Part shown: positions 36,617 through 45,866 of the stretch, piece after piece | How the letters are laid out: each line of letters begins with the position of its first letter | How positions within the stretch are numbered: the stretch's first letter is position 1 | Assembly (NCBI RefSeq): GCF_007475525.1 | Contig: NZ_CP037899.1 | Location: 1,054,001-1,118,000, forward strand | Length of the DNA stretch: 64,000 nucleotides | Source: Methylacidiphilum kamchatkense Kam1 | GTDB lineage: Bacteria; Verrucomicrobiota; Verrucomicrobiia; Methylacidiphilales; Methylacidiphilaceae | Direction of reading: 5' to 3' | Translations under genes and position numbers: made by a program | The notes under the pieces: model-generated | Seen by the model: only the letters and a program-made list of their open reading frames with translations | What the model was told of the DNA's origin: nothing | Database searches by the model: none

Positions 36617-39058
36617 TTAGGAAATGGGATTGGGACAGCTTGTTTCAGAAGTAAATTGATAGGGAAATTCTTCCTGTTGCGCAGCTTTCCAAGGATCCTC
36701 GTAGGCTGCTATTGCCTGTTCTATTTCTCTGTCCAATCTGTTTTTTTCGGCTTCAGGAGCTGAAAGTATTGCAGATCTTATTGCTTCTATTCCCAGTCGT
36801 TCAACAAAACTATAGCTCCTTTCTGCATATTTTGCGTTTTCTCGATAGTATTGAATGAAGCGGCCGATACATAAAAGTGCTTCCTCATGATCCTTAGCGA
36901 TTGTGAGAAGATCTCCAGCTCGAACCCTTGCCCCTGCAGCCCCTCCAATATAAATTTCCCAGCCTGTTCCAATAGCTACAGCCCCAATGTCTTTGACCGT
37001 GGCTTCTGCACAGTTCCTCGAACAACCACTTACCGCAAGTTTAAGCTTTGCTGGAGTTTCTACTCCCTGAAATCTCTTTTCAATTGCTATCCCAAGCTTA
37101 GTAGAATCGCCTACACCAAATCGGCAAAATTCGATTCCTACACAGGTTTTGCAGGTTCTGAAAGCTTTCGTATAGGCATGACCGCAATTCATTCCCAGCT
37201 CTTTCCATACCAAAGGCAGTTGCTCTTTTGTTAGTCCAAGCATGTCTATTCTTTGGCCTCCTGTAATTTTTATCATGGGGATCCTGTATTTTTCGGAGAC
37301 ATCAGCAATTTTTCGTAGTTGCTCAGGAGTGGTGATGCCTCCATAGATTCGGGGTACTACCGAATAGGTCCCATCTTTTTGGATATTTGCATGCACTCGG
37401 TCATTGATGAATCTCGCATCTGGTTCTTCTTTGTATGATTTGCCCCAGATGGTTTTTAAAAGGCTGGCTAAAGCCGGTTTGGAGGCAGCTTCTTCTTTTC
37501 CTCCTGCTAGTTGTTGAAAGACAGCTGAAACACTTCTTAGTTGTCTTTTTTTAATCTCTTCGATCAATTCTCTTTTTCTCAAAGGAATGCAAGGTACATA
37601 ATAATGAATGGAAGGATCATCAGAAATTGACTTTTGAGTTGTACTCTCAAAGAGTCTTTGCACAAGACCCTTGCAACTGCCACATCCAGTTCCAGCTCGA
37701 CTAATGGTCATGACTTCTTTGAGGGTAGAAGGACCTTTTTGAATAGCTTGTAAAATTTCTTTTTTCGTTACTCCATTGCAGTTACATACTTGAAAATCCT
37801 CTGGTTTGTTTTCTATTGTTTCTTCTTTTGTTATGATGGTTCCTTCGGTTAGAAGATCTTTTGGAGCACAGGTTAGGGGGAGGGATTTTTCGTAGAACTG
37901 CAGTGCGTCTAATGCGTGAGATGAAGGTCCAAGGAAAATTCCTCCAACAATCTTCTTTTCATTGATCACGATTTTCCTATAAATTCCTCGGTTTGGTTCG
38001 GCATAGAGCACAATCTCTTCCCCACCTTCTGGTTCAATGCGACCAAAAGAAAGAAGATCGATTCCGGCAACTTTCAATCGAGCAATTGGCAGAGAACCAT
38101 TGTAGCCTTGTGTATGGGCTTTGCCTAAGAGTGATCGTGCGGCGATAGCGGCTTGCTGCCAAGCAGCGGCAACTAAACCGTAGGTTTGGCCATTAAACTC
38201 GATGCATTCGCCTATAGCAAAGATCCCAGGATGAGAAATCGATTCCATACGAGAATTGACAAGAATGCCTTTATTTACAGCGATCCCGGAGTTTTTAGCC
38301 AAAAGACAGTTTGGTTCAATTCCTGTAGCAATAACAACAAGATCTACTAGGGCTTCTTTGTTGTTTTCAAATAAGATGGCCAGGCTATTGCCTTTATTTT
38401 CTATGCCGATCGTTCTTGTTTTTGTCGAGACTTGGATGTTAAGTTTTTCTAACTCCTGTTTTAAAATAGCTCCCGCCATTTCATCGAGCTGCTTTTCCAT
38501 CAAATGGCCCATAAGATGAATAAGACTGACCTGTAGCCCTCTTTTCATTAAACCAAAGGCTGCTTCTATCCCTAGGAGTCCTCCGCCAATGACGATTGCC
38601 TTTTCTGCATCAAAAAGGAGCCTGAGAATATTGTTACAATCGTTGATTTCTCTAAATGTGTATATTCTCTGGGCAAGTTTTCCTGATTGATCGAAAATCC
38701 CAGGCAGTTTAGGGATCGATGGAACACTCCCTGTGGCCAAGAGAAGTTTGTCATATGGAATTTTTTCTTTTTCAGTCCATACTCTTTTGTTGATAGGATC
38801 GATGTGTAAGGCTTCACAACAGGGTCTGACCACAATTCTATGCTCTTGAAACCATTGTAAGCTTTTAAGTTCAATTGCCTGAGGCTCCGTTTCCCCAGCA
38901 AGTACACTGGAGAGCAAAATTCGGTTGTAGCCAACCCTGCTTTCCTTTCCAAGCAGAGTAATCTGATAGTGCTCTATCCCTCCGATTTCGACCAGTTCTT
39001 CCAGGAATCTTATAGCGGCCATTCCGGCACCAATGATGAGGAGTTTTTCTTTTTTCAT
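36617..39058 (-). CDS. nirB: NADH-dependent assimilatory nitrite reductase large subunit
   Basis: An 813-residue sirohaem enzyme that reduces nitrite to ammonium. Domains in order: FAD/NADH oxidoreductase (about 1-400; LLIIGAGMAAIRFLEEL, VIGGGLLGIEAAFGL), a BFD-type [2Fe-2S] domain (about 420-470; CNCNGVTKKE, GTGCGSCKG), then the nitrite/sulfite reductase ferredoxin half and the [4Fe-4S]-sirohaem domain with cysteines in KTCVGIEFCRFG and SGCSRNCAE. Length is normal. Its ATG overlaps the restored nasA stop (TAATG at 39056-39060). Confidence 0.95.
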   Translation of the reverse strand: MKKEKLLIIGAGMAAIRFLEELVEIGGIEHYQITLLGKESRVGYNRILLSSVLAGETEPQAIELKSLQWFQEHRIVVRPCCEALHIDPINKRVWTEKEKIPYDKLLLATGSVPSIPKLPGIFDQSGKLAQRIYTFREINDCNNILRLLFDAEKAIVIGGGLLGIEAAFGLMKRGLQVSLIHLMGHLMEKQLDEMAGAILKQELEKLNIQVSTKTRTIGIENKGNSLAILFENNKEALVDLVVIATGIEPNCLLAKNSGIAVNKGILVNSRMESISHPGIFAIGECIEFNGQTYGLVAAAWQQAAIAARSLLGKAHTQGYNGSLPIARLKVAGIDLLSFGRIEPEGGEEIVLYAEPNRGIYRKIVINEKKIVGGIFLGPSSHALDALQFYEKSLPLTCAPKDLLTEGTIITKEETIENKPEDFQVCNCNGVTKKEILQAIQKGPSTLKEVMTISRAGTGCGSCKGLVQRLFESTTQKSISDDPSIHYYVPCIPLRKRELIEEIKKRQLRSVSAVFQQLAGGKEEAASKPALASLLKTIWGKSYKEEPDARFINDRVHANIQKDGTYSVVPRIYGGITTPEQLRKIADVSEKYRIPMIKITGGQRIDMLGLTKEQLPLVWKELGMNCGHAYTKAFRTCKTCVGIEFCRFGVGDSTKLGIAIEKRFQGVETPAKLKLAVSGCSRNCAEATVKDIGAVAIGTGWEIYIGGAAGARVRAGDLLTIAKDHEEALLCIGRFIQYYRENAKYAERSYSFVERLGIEAIRSAILSAPEAEKNRLDREIEQAIAAYEDPWKAAQQEEFPYQFTSETSCPNPIS

Positions 39059-41198
39059 TATTTTTTTTCCTTTCTTATTGCAGTATGCGTGGTTTGCCCT
39101 GTAGGGGATTGAATCTTAGCTGCACACAGCTTGAATGAAGGCATTTTGGAAAGAGGATCAAAAAGGGATAAAGTCAGCGCATTGGCTTCTGCCTGTGCAT
39201 TGGAATAAAAAGGGATAAAAAGAGTGTCGAGCCGTAGATTAGGAGATAACTTTGCTTTGAAGTATCCTTTCCCCTTTTTGTTTCTACCAAGACATATTGA
39301 CCATCTTTTATTCCAAAATGACGCGCAACGGCTGGGTTTATCTCAACGATTACAGAAGGTTCCTTTTCTTGGAGTTTTTGAATAAGCCGGGTCTGAACCC
39401 CTGTTTGGTAATGATATAAAGTTCTTCCTGTTGTGAGGTAGAAAGGATATTCGCTGTTTGGTTCTTCAGGAGAAGCGATGGGATGAACGGGATGAAATTT
39501 TGCTTTTCCGTTATCTGTTGGGAATCTTTTGGGAAGGAAGATATCTTTTTGACCTTTGCTTAGGAAAGAATGGCATGGCCAATACAGTTCTTCTCCTCTA
39601 GAAAGCCTTTGGTAGGTAATTGCAGAATAATCTGCAGCTGCTCCAGCGGTAGCTCTTCGAAGTTCTTCAAAGATGGCTTGTGGATCTGAAGAAAATCTTA
39701 ATCCAAAGCCAAACTTTTCAGCTAGTAAGTGAATGATTTCAAGGTCTGTTTTAACGTGTTTTGGGGGATCTAAGATTTTTGGTCTGAGCAAGACACGGCC
39801 TTCTAGATTTGTAACTGTACCTGTTTCTTCAGCCCAAATTGCTGTGGGTAAAACAACATCAGCCATCGCTGCCGTTTCGGAAAGGAAAGGATCACATACA
39901 AGGAGAAATTCCAACTGAGGGAAAAGCCGCTTGAGCTTTGAATTATTCGGAGACGATACAATAGGATTGGCTCCAAAAACGAGCATCGCTTTAATACCAT
40001 GCGGCTTTTCAAGGGACTCAAAAATTTCGGTTACACTTTTGTCAGAAGATGGTAGGTCCTTTTCATCGATTTGCCAGAGTCTGGAGATATATTTCCTGTC
40101 GAATAAATCAAGATTGCTTCGAGCGCCTGGCAGTTGATCAGGTTTGAGCCCTAATTCTCTGGCTCCTTGCCCATTGCCTTGACCAGTTAAAGTACCAAAT
40201 CCTGAATTTACCTTTCCTACAATTCCAAGAGCTAGAGAAAGGTTGATAAAGGAAAGGACATTAAAGACCCCTTGAGTTTGCTGTTCACACCCCCTTCCAG
40301 TAAGAATGACAATGTTCTTTTCGGTTCCTAAAAGTTCAGCTACCCTGAATAACTCTCTTTGAGAAATACCCGTCAGAGTTTCGACTTTGGCAGGCCAAAA
40401 AGAAGAAACAGAGTTAAGGATTTTTTCAAAACCATAAGTGTAATTACGAATAAAAAAGTGGTCGATCTTGTTCTTTTGGATCAACAGATAAAGCAAACCA
40501 TTGGCTAGGATTCCATCGGTTCCGGGTTTTATTTGCAGATGCACATCCGCATAGGTAGCTGTTGGGGTAGGCCTTGGATCAATAGCTATGATTTTTTTGT
40601 TCCTTTTTTTCAAGCAGTCAAAATGGGTCCGAATGGGAGGCATGGTTTCCAGTGGGTTTGTTCCAACCAGTAAGAGCAAATCAGTATGGGCAATATAGTC
40701 GATGGGAAAGGGTAGCCCTCTATCTATTCCCAAAGCCATTTCAAGAGCTTTAGATGCCGAAGCCATGCAATATCTTCCGTTGTAATCGATTGCTGAAGTT
40801 TGCAAGACAACACGGGCGAATTTTCCAAGGAGATAAGCTTTTTCATTGGTTAGACTACCGCTCCCATAAACGAATATAGAACTATTTCCCCAATGGGATC
40901 GAATCTGGGAAAGCTTTTCTACTATAAATGAAATAGCCTCTTCCCAATTAGATTCTCTGAAGGCATTATCTTTTTTGTATCGGATGAGTGGATTAAGAAC
41001 TCTTTTAGGATGCCTAATTAAGGCAGTGGCCTGCCATCCTTTAATGCAAATTTCACCTTTATTTGTAGCAAAGTCTCTTGGTTCTACCCTAAACTCATGG
41101 CTATCCTGGACAACCCATATGGCACACTGATAACTACAAAAGGGACAATGCGTTGGATATTTTGTATAGATTCTTTCTTTATTATGCTTTTCTATCAT
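39058..41198 (-). CDS. nasA: Assimilatory nitrate reductase catalytic subunit, one 3' frameshift
   Basis: A cytosolic molybdopterin enzyme that reduces nitrate to nitrite. No signal peptide. The N-terminus has the [4Fe-4S] motif HCPFCSYQCAI with a fourth Cys in GEICIKGW; molybdopterin-binding blocks include GNGQGARELGLKPDQLPGAR and FGANPIVSSPN. The continuous frame stops at 39174 after VLVETKRGKDTSKQ. In the neighbouring frame the expected C-terminus continues GYFKAKLSPNLRLDTLF and FYSNAQAEANALTLSLFDPL, to a TAA at 39060-39058 overlapping the nirB start. One more G in the minus-strand G4 run (plus C4, 39271-39274) restores it, giving about 713 residues. The clean TAATG junction argues that the longer form is native. 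Confidence 0.93.
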
Positions 41199-41608
41199 GT
41201 TTCGTTTGAAACAAGAAAAGCAAATAATATTCCTTATTTAACAATTTGGTTAAAATATTCCATGAAATCTTTGGAATCAATCTATTACATAAACGCATAT
41301 ATCATCTCATATCTATGATATAAAGTTATTATATTCTTTAGCACTGGATTCATTTCGCATGGTTATGGGATCAAGGTCGTTTTTGATTAAATGGAGAGAA
41401 AATGAGAGGATAGAGAAAAGGTTTGCTCTTAAGATGGATTGGTTTTATAGGAAAGGGACAGTCGTAATGAAAAGGGATGAGATTGCGTTAAAGCATGGAA
41501 TAGGTCTTCGAAAAAATCTTTAAAAAAAATTCTTAGCTAATTTAGCTTGATTCAAGCTATTAGCGTGCTTCCTATTGACAGCCATTTTTCTGTTTTTTCT
41601 AGAATGAT
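41199..41608. promoter_or_regulatory. Upstream region of the nasA operon
   Basis: This 410-base gap precedes nasA (minus strand) and follows the NasS-like gene. No gene is visible. The nasA-proximal 150 bases are AT-rich and promoter-like, with a small palindrome GTTTC-GTTT-GAAAC (41199-41212) touching the start codon. A terminator-like hairpin lies at the other end. It should contain the nitrate-responsive promoter of the nasA-nirBD-transporter-receptor operon. Confidence 0.5.
41522..41564 (-). terminator. Terminator-like hairpin between the NasS-like gene and nasA
   Basis: On the minus strand GCTAATAGCTTGA pairs with TCAAGCTAAATTAGC around one base, with a two-base bulge, and is followed after about five bases by a T8 run (plus A8 at 41522-41529). 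It lies 45 bases after the NasS-like stop. It probably ends that transcript; it could also be an attenuator in the leader of the nas operon. Confidence 0.65.
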
Positions 41609-42709
41609 TCAAATAGAAATGGGCAAGGTATTTGTTTTTTGTTGAGCTACTATTTTTTCGGCTTGCTTATAAATTTCGGTATCAAAAAACGATCGGCTTT
41701 TTCTTTCTCCTATCTTTAATAATCCCGAATTTACCATTTCATTAACAATCCACTGTTCCTTTTCTTTTGAGGGGCAATTGGCATTGCCTTGACTAAAGAC
41801 ATGAAATGCCTGTCCTGGAATAAAGATATTTTTTCCCATTCGAAAAGGTCCAATAAGGCTGTGTTGAAGCACTTCAAGAGGCTGAGCAATCCATCTTCCA
41901 TAGTGCAGCATGTCGGCCAAATCCTGCCTGTTATGAGGGCTGTCTGCCCATTGGCAGGCTTCTATAAGACAGCCAACAATCCGTATATGTTCTTCCCTTT
42001 TTCTTTCTTTGTACTTTGCATTTGCAAGCAACACTTTTTCGGGATGTCTAGGAGCTAGGTCAAGACTTGTAGCCACACAAAAACCCGTTTTTTCGAACAG
42101 TGAAACAGAATTCCATGGTTCTCCAACACAAAAGCCATCAATAAACCCTTCTTTGAGGTGAAGAGGCATTTGGGGAGGAGGTAAGGGAACAAAGCGAATA
42201 TCTCTTTGTGGATTTAATCCTATCTTTTGAAGCCATCGGAGAAGGAGAAAATAGTGGCTTGAAAAAGTGGAGGCTACCCCAAAAAGTAGGGGAAAGGTGC
42301 TGGTAGCCTTTATAATCCTTCCATAGTTTTCAAGAGGTTCATTTTCTAAGATCGAGCCATATTTTTTGGAAAGAGTGATTGCATTGCCATTAAGATTCAA
42401 AACGAAGGCCGTTGAACATCGACAGGGAACCGATTTTAAACCATAGTTCAAGACTATGGGCAGACCACAGACGGCTTGAGCAAAATCCAACTCTTCATAG
42501 ACAATCTTCTCCCGGATCGTTGCCCAGCCAGGCTCAGGGCTAAGTTGAACGTCAAAACCCCATTTTTTAAATAATCCCATTTCTAAAGCTACGACCAACG
42601 GAGCACAATCGATCAAAGGAATGTAACCAATGGTTATTTTAGATCCTATTCTCAATGTCCTAACTCCTCGGGTTGTGTCCCTTTGTCCATACTTTGTCTC
42701 TTTTATCAA
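41609..42709 (-). CDS. Cytosolic NrtA/CmpA-like nitrate-binding protein (NasS-like)
   Basis: A 366-residue periplasmic-binding-protein fold of the NrtA/CmpA/SsuA group: KITIGYIPLIDCAPLVVALE, GLFKKWGFDVQLSPEPGWA, GLPIVLNYG, and GFIDGFCVGEPWNS. It has no signal peptide or lipobox, so it should stay in the cytosol. No ABC permease or ATPase is nearby; nitrate entry is by an MFS protein. This matches NasS, the cytosolic nitrate/nitrite sensor that sequesters the antiterminator NasT, but no nasT gene is in the window. It lies between the nas operon and a divergent LysR gene. Confidence 0.85.
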   Translation of the reverse strand: MIKETKYGQRDTTRGVRTLRIGSKITIGYIPLIDCAPLVVALEMGLFKKWGFDVQLSPEPGWATIREKIVYEELDFAQAVCGLPIVLNYGLKSVPCRCSTAFVLNLNGNAITLSKKYGSILENEPLENYGRIIKATSTFPLLFGVASTFSSHYFLLLRWLQKIGLNPQRDIRFVPLPPPQMPLHLKEGFIDGFCVGEPWNSVSLFEKTGFCVATSLDLAPRHPEKVLLANAKYKERKREEHIRIVGCLIEACQWADSPHNRQDLADMLHYGRWIAQPLEVLQHSLIGPFRMGKNIFIPGQAFHVFSQGNANCPSKEKEQWIVNEMVNSGLLKIGERKSRSFFDTEIYKQAEKIVAQQKTNTLPISI

Positions 42710-42721
42710 GCAGTTAGAATG

Positions 42722-42741
42722 CCAAATGGGGATCCAAATGG
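42722..42741. promoter_or_regulatory. CCAAATGG direct repeat in the NasS-like/LysR divergent promoter
   Basis: CCAAATGG occurs at 42722-42729 and again at 42734-42741, spaced 12 bases start to start, within the 79 bases between the divergent NasS-like and LysR genes. A repeat about one helical turn apart in a LysR divergent promoter could be an operator. Seen in sequence; function inferred. Confidence 0.35.
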
Positions 42742-42788
42742 ATATTGAATAACATGTATAAATAGAATAGGATTTATAAAAAAATAGT

Positions 42789-43700
42789 ATGGCTTATCCC
42801 ATCGATAGTCGAGCTCTTTACATTTTTGTCAATACTGCTGAATCCGAAAGCTTTTCACAGGCCGCAAAATCATTGCATCTGAGTCAACCGGCTGTGAGTC
42901 GAACAATCCAATCGTTAGAAGAAGAATTAGGATGTCGACTTTTTGATAGGGAAGGAAAGAATCCTTCGCTTACGGCTATTGGGAAAGAATTTTTAGTCTT
43001 AGCAAAAGAAATTTTGGCAGGAATGGAAAAAGCCAGAATTGATATAGAAAATCTTAAAAGGGAAGGACCCAAAAAAATTGTTTTTTCAACAAGCTCGCTT
43101 AGTTGTCAATATTTCATTCCACAGCTTTACAGGGAATTCCAAGAAAGTTTTCCAGACTGCCTTTTCTCAATCATTCCAGCCAATTCTCCTTTGGCGATTG
43201 AATTGGTCGAACAGAAAAAAGTGGATTTTGCCCTTACCATTAAGCCAATAGTTCCCTTTGAAGGATTGGCTATGCTAGAACTTTTCCAGGATGAAGTCCT
43301 TTTTCTAGTTAGCTCTTTTCATCCGCTTACTCGAAAAAAGGACATTTCTAAAAAGGAGATAGAAACTGCTCATTATTTGATAAAAAATAAGAACGATACT
43401 ACTTTTCATATTGTAGAGAAGGCATTTGCCGAACAATCTTTGTATCCAAAAAATTTCATCGAATTAGCTGAAACCGGCTCCATTAAGGAGATGGTCAAAA
43501 TGGGTCTTGGGATTGGTATTTTACCAGGTTGGATTGCCAAAGAAGAACTAAAAAAAGGCAAGCTTCTCTCTCTTTCTTTAATTGCCAGACCTATTATCAG
43601 AAAATGGGTCTTCGTATATAAAATGGGAAGAAAACTCAGCCTTTTGGAAACCACTTTTTTGGAGCTCTGTAAAACAATTCTTCCTAAAAAAGTAAGCTGA
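42789..43700 (+). CDS. LysR-family transcriptional regulator, likely of nitrate assimilation
   Basis: A 303-residue LysR regulator. The winged HTH is at residues about 8-66 (FVNTAESESFSQAAKSLHLS, QPAVSRTIQSLEEELG, LFDREGK), followed by a co-inducer domain with SCQYFIPQLYREFQESFP and MGLGIGILPGWIAKEEL. Divergent orientation to the NasS-like gene, upstream of the nas operon, suggests a nitrogen-responsive activator comparable to NtcB. It starts ATG and its effector is unknown. Confidence 0.86.
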   Translation: MAYPIDSRALYIFVNTAESESFSQAAKSLHLSQPAVSRTIQSLEEELGCRLFDREGKNPSLTAIGKEFLVLAKEILAGMEKARIDIENLKREGPKKIVFSTSSLSCQYFIPQLYREFQESFPDCLFSIIPANSPLAIELVEQKKVDFALTIKPIVPFEGLAMLELFQDEVLFLVSSFHPLTRKKDISKKEIETAHYLIKNKNDTTFHIVEKAFAEQSLYPKNFIELAETGSIKEMVKMGLGIGILPGWIAKEELKKGKLLSLSLIARPIIRKWVFVYKMGRKLSLLETTFLELCKTILPKKVS

Positions 43701-43794
43701 TTAAACTTGGTGGACTTTCTTTTTTCTTTTACTCTTCTTCAATACTAAAAGATTTTTTTTCATAAAATTCATAAAAAAATCAAAGGAGCCGCCT

Positions 43795-44637
43795 ATGGAT
43801 GTTGCTAATGAAAAAAACGAGCGGGCATTTGACTTTATTCCTCTTAATGAAAGAGAACAGAAGCCTAGAAAAGTTGGCCTCACTGAAATCCGTGGACCTT
43901 ATTACACCCCTGTTGGTAAGCACTATCTAGAAGATTTATTCGACACAATGGGAAACTATATTGATATTCTTAAGTTTGCTGGGGGCTCTTTTACATTGAT
44001 GTCTAAAAGAGCCCTGGAAGACATCATAAACCTTTGCCATAGTCACAATGTTTTGGTATCCACGGGAGGATTCATCGAAAGAGTATTGACGATGGGGTCA
44101 GAATTGATTGACAACTATGTGAATGAGTGCAAATCGATCGGTTTTGATATTATTGAGATTTCAGCTGGCTTTGTTACCGTTCCATTTGATGATTTGCTTC
44201 GCCTCGTTGAAAAAGTGCAAAAAGTGGGCTTAAAAGTGAAACCGGAGGTAGGAGTACAGTTTGGAGCCGGAGGGGCTACTAGAGCTGAAGAACTAGAAGC
44301 AGAAGGAATAAAAAGTACAAAATGGGCAATCAAACAGGCAAAAAGGTTTCTAGAGGCTGGGGCCTATCTAATAATGGTAGAATCAGAAGGGATCACTGAA
44401 AATGTTGCTGTGTGGAAAAGGGAGATTATAGCAGAGTTTATTGATCAACTAGGATTGGAAACACTAATGTTCGAAGCAGCTGATCCAGAGGTATTTTCTT
44501 GGTATATTAAGGACTATGGCCCGGAGGTGAATCTTTTTGTCGATCACAGTCAGATTGTTCAATTAGAATGTTTACGGTCAGGGATTTGGGGAACGAAAAG
44601 CACTTGGGGTCGAGTAGTGACATATAAAAAGTCATAA
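43795..44637 (+). CDS. Phosphosulfolactate synthase family (ComA/HSA32-like)
   Basis: A 280-residue TIM-barrel of the ComA family. Motifs: GLTEIRGPYYTPVG, YIDILKFAGGSFTLM, STGGFIERV, IEISAGFVTVPFDDL, KPEVGVQFGAGG, VESEGITENV, and FVDHSQIVQLECLRSG. ComA adds sulfite to phosphoenolpyruvate in coenzyme M synthesis; plant HSA32 is a paralogue for heat tolerance without known activity. No comB, comC, comD or comE gene is visible, so coenzyme M synthesis is doubtful. GGAGCC precedes ATG 43795. Confidence 0.88.
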   Translation: MDVANEKNERAFDFIPLNEREQKPRKVGLTEIRGPYYTPVGKHYLEDLFDTMGNYIDILKFAGGSFTLMSKRALEDIINLCHSHNVLVSTGGFIERVLTMGSELIDNYVNECKSIGFDIIEISAGFVTVPFDDLLRLVEKVQKVGLKVKPEVGVQFGAGGATRAEELEAEGIKSTKWAIKQAKRFLEAGAYLIMVESEGITENVAVWKREIIAEFIDQLGLETLMFEAADPEVFSWYIKDYGPEVNLFVDHSQIVQLECLRSGIWGTKSTWGRVVTYKKS

Positions 44638-44711
44638 AAAGGTCAACGGACTATTTTCTAAGGATAATTATCTGTGTTTCTGGAATCTCCTATTTGTACA
44701 AAAAAATGAAT

Positions 44712-45215
44712 TCAGTCGTGAGAAATTTTTGGTGGTTCAACGGTTACTAAAGTAATGATGAAGTTTTTCTCTGAATTTTGGACAATGGCAGCGACTTTTG
44801 CGGGAGTTGTCGCAGGTATGGAGAATGTTGCTGGAGCTTTTTTAATGAGGTTGTTTAGTGATTTTTTGGGACTGACAATTAAAACAAATGTTTTTGTTCC
44901 CTCCATCCTTTTATTAGAATGAACTTTAGGAGTTTCTTCTAATATTTGGAATTTAGATCGTAAGGGAATCGCTTCGATGACTTCAGGAGCAATGACTGAT
45001 TTAAAGGCAAATTCTCCATAAGACCAAAGGTTTTCACGGAGTTCCCCTTGGATATCGGCAAGTTTTGGGATTTCTTCTATTGGAACCAAGTGGGAGTTTT
45101 CTTTACTAAACCCAAGTCTTTTATATTCTTTTAGAGCCGTATTTTTTTCTGCCGCATAAGAAAAAGCCAAGAAGAATAAAAATATCCAAACAAAGGATAA
45201 AAAAGCATGTTTCAT
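44712..45215 (-). CDS. Secreted protein of unknown function, paralogue of the next gene
   Basis: A 167-residue ORF with a signal peptide (FLSFVWIFLFFLAFSYA). I do not recognise the family. It shares ENLWSYGEFAFKS and a closing TVEPPKISHD with similar elements in the upstream gene (SNLWVYGKFEAQS, MISPPQILSQ), so the two look like diverged duplicates. It lies four bases after that gene, third in a run behind tonB. Confidence 0.55.
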   Translation of the reverse strand: MKHAFLSFVWIFLFFLAFSYAAEKNTALKEYKRLGFSKENSHLVPIEEIPKLADIQGELRENLWSYGEFAFKSVIAPEVIEAIPLRSKFQILEETPKVHSNKRMEGTKTFVLIVSPKKSLNNLIKKAPATFSIPATTPAKVAAIVQNSEKNFIITLVTVEPPKISHD

Positions 45216-45218
45216 CGT

Positions 45219-45812
45219 TTATTCTTGGGACAATATTTGAGGAGGGGAAATCATTTCTAACTCCATGAGATGATACCCAGCGTCTGTTTTCATATTTACA
45301 AGGACCCTTGCAGGGGCCTCTGGAGAGATATAAAGAATGGAATTCTTTTTAATTGGAGGACAGCTCGAATGAACGACTAGAATCACATGATCGAGGTGCT
45401 GACTGCTGAAAAATGCTGGAACGCCGATCAATGGCCAAAAAATGATACCTGCACCCACAGCCATTCCAGAAGAACTGGCTATTCTCTTGGTCTTATCTCC
45501 AGCTATCAAACATACAATTAACCCATCTTGTGGACCACTTTGTGCTTCAAATTTTCCATAGACCCAAAGATTGGAAGGACAAATCCCTCGTTTTTGTATC
45601 GCTGCCGAGCGAAGGCGTTGAACTTTAAATAGTTCTTTTTTGTTTTCAATTAGGTAGCCAGTTTCACTCTCTTTTGAGGTTACCTTCTTTTGGATACTAT
45701 TCTTCTTGTTTATCTCCTGATTGTTAGCGAAGACTAAGGAAGAAAAGACCAAAAAAAGGGTATAAAAAAAGACGATCCAATACTTTTGAAAAATAGACAT
45801 GAAATCTAGCAA
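45219..45812 (-). CDS. Secreted protein of unknown function next to tonB
   Basis: A 197-residue ORF with an N-terminal hydrophobic segment (YWIVFFYTLFLVFSSLVFA), then a Lys/Glu-rich stretch, a NLWVYGKFEAQS block, a Gly-rich hydrophobic segment (SSGMAVGAGIIFWPLIGVPAF) and a C-terminal beta-rich part. Not recognised. It follows tonB by 54 bases and precedes its paralogue by three. An envelope role linked to TonB is possible from context. Confidence 0.55.
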   Translation of the reverse strand: MLDFMSIFQKYWIVFFYTLFLVFSSLVFANNQEINKKNSIQKKVTSKESETGYLIENKKELFKVQRLRSAAIQKRGICPSNLWVYGKFEAQSGPQDGLIVCLIAGDKTKRIASSSGMAVGAGIIFWPLIGVPAFFSSQHLDHVILVVHSSCPPIKKNSILYISPEAPARVLVNMKTDAGYHLMELEMISPPQILSQE

Positions 45813-45866
45813 AACGGTAGCTAACTATAGGAAAAAAAAAGCGTCCATCAAGATTAAAATAGATTT

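Noticed and set aside
38572-38952. 126-codon minus-strand frame inside nirB
   Set aside because: It overlaps the FAD domain of NirB on the same strand in another frame, and NirB is intact over this stretch.
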